NCBI RefSeq assembly: GCF_008831285.2
Contig: NC_045148.1
Span: forward strand, 16,532,802 to 16,596,801
Source of the DNA: Nymphaea colorata
Taxonomy: Eukaryota > Streptophyta > Magnoliopsida > Nymphaeales > Nymphaeaceae
Reading direction: 5' to 3'
Length of the DNA stretch: 64,000 nucleotides
Shown piece after piece: positions 60,680 to 64,000 of the stretch. Below the pieces are notes generated by a model that searched no databases, was not told the origin of the DNA, and saw only the letters and a program-made list of their open reading frames with translations. The position numbers and the translations under genes were made by a program. Numbering within the stretch: position 1 is the stretch's first letter; every line of letters begins with the position of its first letter.

Positions 60680-62763
60680 CTCTATCTCTCTCTCCCTCTC
60701 TATGCGGAATTTCCGGCGGTCTGGTGGCATCTTTGGTTGAAGCCGAATATAAATAAGAGCACATCGCTCACTTACGACCGCAAAATTTTCTGTAATTGGC
60801 GAAACAAAATAGGCGCCGTGTCGGTTTTTTCCTTTTCTTCCCGAGGTTGCATCGTGGCGAATTCTATCATGCACCTAAGTATCAAATTGTTTCTCAAGAA
60901 AAAAATTTAAAAAATCATGCCTGAAACAATGCGAGTGAATCGGACATGGTCGTAGCTAACTCTGACATACGAAGAGCGAAAACTGAAAAATAATAGCTAA
61001 TTACTTGAAAAAAAAAACAGAAAATAAGTAAATTAGGATATTCCAAATGAGCGAGCTATATGTAAATTCAGTGAACTAGATTGAATCAAGAATTCAATTT
61101 TATGTTATTCCGCCCAATGACTTAAAAGTAAAATCATTAAAAAATCACTATTTAAAACAAGAAAAAAAATCCTAAGCTAATATGGTCTAATGGCATTTTA
61201 AATGCTCACTGCGCGCCGAAATAATTTCTTTTTTTGAATTGAGCGTGAAGGCAGGTGCCCAAAGAATCATGTGATTTGCAAGAAATTATTATGCTAAAAA
61301 CCAACAAGTTGGAGAAGATTTAATTAGTTTTCCCGTATGGACTTACTTGAATCACAAAAATCTAAATATTTTACCATGCCTTTCAAATTATTTTTTTATA
61401 CATGCTAACAAAAAAAATCCTTTGTCATCCCCAGAAAAATTCTGCAACTTGGTTCCAGCCAACAAAAGCCAATGGCGGTGGATGCAGTGACTAACGAGAG
61501 AGAAAGAAAAAAGATCTTCAAGAGTATATTCCATATTTTAAAGCTCTTCCACATAAAACTGATCCTTAATGCCACATATTTCTACTTAGTTTATTTGTCT
61601 TTGTAGCCAAATTTCCAATATTATGAGCATGTATTCACTAAATGAACGGGGAAATGAATATAAATGTTTAATTTGTATTATGGCTTCTAATAGACTTTTC
61701 AGCGGCCAAATTTTCACTTACCAAGACAACAGGCATCCAACTCTTTATCAAACAGATTATGTAAATCACAATCAGCTGCCAAATTTTCACTTACCAAGAA
61801 AACTAAGCATCCAAAGTTTTCATCAAGCAGATTAAATAAAAGACAACCATATGGTCAATTTTTAACAGATAAATCATCCAAAGAAGCTCTCTCGAAAGGG
61901 AGGGGGAAGTATGAAATCAACTTTTACTCATGAAGTGTCAGAAATGAATACACTGCAATCATGCCTCGTGTGCTATCTTTGGATGGATCTATACCAGATC
62001 TGGATCTGGATGGATCCAAACTTAATATGGGCCCAAAGTGATCATAAGTCACAGCTTTCGAGTGAGCAAGAGGTCATCCCACCACCCGAAGCGAGGCCCA
62101 AAGGACCCCCATTCCTCATGCCTCCAGGGTTCTGAGCTGCGTCGGTGTCAGCAGATTAGAAGTTTTGAAAGGTCATCCATATAATGGAAAAGTAACATTG
62201 TCCAAAAGGATGAGTTATTTGGGAAGGAGAGGACACCCATCTCCATTTGAGATCTAACTGATGAAGCTCTGTAATATGAATTCTTTGTGTATGACAATCC
62301 ATATGAAGTGCCATTAAGATAAAAGAAACTTATATTACCCATGAAATATTTCCAATACCCATGAAATATTTCCAATGTATAGAAATTATAATTTGTTTAA
62401 TACGGAGAAGAACAAGAGCTGCTACAATATGGTAAAAAAAGATCACAGGTATGGAAGTTCAGCTCGTCCATGTGCCCACAGAATATACAATTGAAACAAA
62501 TAAACGCACAGTGCTTACTTTTCTTTGCATTCAGCCAAGTTGTGTGAGAAAATTTCTGCATTCGAAGGACACCAAAATGCAACATGTCCGAGGAATCACA
62601 TAATTTTTGAAAATAGAATGTGGCTGCTGTAAGAATATCATCCCCATGGCCATGAAAAGCAATACCATCGAATATTAAATTCTGGAGTAGACTGAGTACA
62701 CGATTTTGTGACGCAGTTTGGTGAAAGAAAGGGGAAAAAACCAATAGGTATACAGCATAGGTT
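60680..62763. other. Intergenic between fibrillin and receptor kinase genes; no gene seen
   Basis: AT-rich with short frames. At 61730-61830 there is a diverged direct repeat of about 77 bp (CCAAATTTTCACTTACCAAGA twice, 61707 and 61780). Part of the right side is 3' UTR of the kinase gene. Confidence 0.5.
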
Positions 62764-64000
62764 TCACCTGGGACCTGAAAGGAAAAGAGAATCGTTTGTT
62801 CCCATCTGTATTTCTGATCCACTTTGCGTTTCAGGTCCTGATTGAGGCTCCAATGTATGGAAAGTGCCAAAATCAATGTGGCCTCCACCCAAATCCATGG
62901 CTTCCTCCAAAGCCTTTACCACCTGAGACATTGGAGGCCTCTTGGTGTGATCATCCTGCAAGCACCACATTGCAACCCTCATTACTCTCATTGCATCTTC
63001 TCCATAATGTGATTTTTCTTCGATTACCATGTCGACAAGATCTAACAGTTGGTTCTCTTGTGCGGAGAGTTGCAGCAGTTTCAGTAAATGCCTGCTTTCT
63101 TCAGGCTGAGAAGGGTCCAGGTTCTTTCTTCCACAGACAATTTCCATGACCACTACTCCGAAGCTGTAAACGTCGGCCTTCTCTGATATGGCGGCGCTCA
63201 GCCACTCCGGCGCGAGGTAGCCAGGGGTTCCTCTCATGGTGGTAAATACTTGGCTCTCATCCCTGCTGATCAGCTTAGACAAACCAAAATCTGAAAGCTT
63301 AGCATTGAAACTTTCATCCAAGAGAATGTTCTGCGGTTTGATGTCCAAATGCGCGATTCTCTGACAGCACTCTTCGTGAAGATAGCATAGCCCTTTTGCC
63401 GTGCCGATTATGATGTTCATCCTGGTTTTCCAATCAAGATTTGGGTTATCATTTTCATGGAAAATCCATTTATCTAATGAGCCATTGGACAGATACTCAT
63501 AGACCAGGAGTCTGTGTGATTTCGTAGCACAGAAACCTACCAAACTTACCAGATTCATGTGGTGGATGCGGCCAATGGTTTGAACCTCTGCCACAAACTC
63601 CTTTGTCCCCTGCCCTTTATTGTCCAGCCTCTTCACTGCAACTTGGATTCCGTCGCTCAGGACTCCCCGGAAAACAGCACCGAACCCTCCCTGACCGAGG
63701 ATCATTTGAAAATCCCCAGTGGCCGTCTTCGACTCTTCATAAGAAAATCTCCTGGGCATCATTCCAGGCAATTGGTCCAATTCATCTTCCTCTTTATCCT
63801 CTTCTTCTTCCCTCTTCCTTTTGACTAGAAACACAATAATTCCAGCAACAAAAACCGCAACCGCCAATGATCCAACTGCAATTCCGATGATGGCCTTAGC
63901 GTACTTGTGTTTCCTATGCTGTTCTCCTTCACCTTGTGACTCAGACATAGGAGGTTGAGGTTGAGATATTGACAGTCTTGATACTTTGAAAAACGCCCTG
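62764..64000 (-). CDS. SD2-5-type S-domain lectin receptor kinase, C-terminal part (gene continues past window)
   Basis: Plasma-membrane receptor-like serine/threonine kinase; the extracellular lectin, S-locus and PAN parts would lie beyond 64000. The frame is open to the edge (FFKVSRLSISQ precedes the first internal Met at 63948), so that Met is not taken as the start. Order: a juxtamembrane stretch, a transmembrane helix (AIIGIAVGSLAVAVFVAGII), basic stop-transfer KRKR, and a kinase domain beginning FSYEESKTATGDF. Motifs: glycine loop GQGGFGAVFRG, VAVKRL lysine, HLDIKPQNILL catalytic loop, DFGLSKL, GTPGYLAPEWL and DVYSFGVVVMEI. All catalytic residues are present. HLD instead of HRD makes it a non-RD kinase, as usual in this subfamily and common in immune receptors. 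The tail after the kinase is short and Ser/Gly-rich, ending SGPR. Confidence 0.93.
   Translation of the reverse strand, partial: RAFFKVSRLSISQPQPPMSESQGEGEQHRKHKYAKAIIGIAVGSLAVAVFVAGIIVFLVKRKREEEEDKEEDELDQLPGMMPRRFSYEESKTATGDFQMILGQGGFGAVFRGVLSDGIQVAVKRLDNKGQGTKEFVAEVQTIGRIHHMNLVSLVGFCATKSHRLLVYEYLSNGSLDKWIFHENDNPNLDWKTRMNIIIGTAKGLCYLHEECCQRIAHLDIKPQNILLDESFNAKLSDFGLSKLISRDESQVFTTMRGTPGYLAPEWLSAAISEKADVYSFGVVVMEIVCGRKNLDPSQPEESRHLLKLLQLSAQENQLLDLVDMVIEEKSHYGEDAMRVMRVAMWCLQDDHTKRPPMSQVVKALEEAMDLGGGHIDFGTFHTLEPQSGPETQSGSEIQMGTNDSLFLSGPR

Overview
The window is nuclear DNA of a flowering plant. Its genes have GT-AG introns and plant-specific families (a WRKY factor, a plastid fibrillin, an S-domain receptor kinase). 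The intergenic DNA is AT-rich and full of short non-autonomous transposons, SINE-like fragments and long (AT)n tracts. I cannot place the species from the sequence; the gene content fits any angiosperm lineage.

Layout. 1-7.4 kb is repeat-rich intergenic DNA: two copies of a ~190-bp hAT-like MITE, a 481-bp TIR element, and a nested hairpin beside a possible promoter. 7.4-9.7 kb (+) is a three-exon gene for a 677-residue protein built largely from four tiers of internal repeats; I do not recognise the family. At 12.7-13.0 kb (+) lies a broken fragment of cytosolic HSP101/ClpB. 17.4-19.8 kb (-) is a complete five-exon group IIb WRKY gene, with W-box cores in the GC-rich DNA upstream. 21.3-41.0 kb is about 20 kb with no convincing gene but several small transposons. 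41.0-43.2 kb (+) is a two-exon BAP31-like ER membrane protein gene. 45.3-52.5 kb (-) is a twelve-exon VPS15 gene (1584 residues), the regulatory subunit of the class III PI3-kinase. Upstream of it are a decayed DUF4283 retroelement fragment, a candidate non-coding first exon and a perfect 212-bp palindrome. 58.1-60.7 kb (-) is a four-exon plastid fibrillin gene, FBN4/PAP6 type. 62.8-64.0 kb (-) is the 3' part of an SD2-5-type lectin receptor kinase running off the window.

The genes do not form a pathway or cluster; this is ordinary plant gene order. VPS15 and BAP31 both act in endomembranes, which is probably coincidence. All exon structures were worked out by eye from splice signals, reading phase and remembered family sequences; no alignment or expression data were used. 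I found no CRISPR, operon-like system or clearly new biochemical system. The most distinctive items are the multi-tier repeat protein, the WRKY gene lacking the intron typical of its group, the perfect 212-bp palindrome, and several small transposons with recognisable TIRs and target-site duplications.
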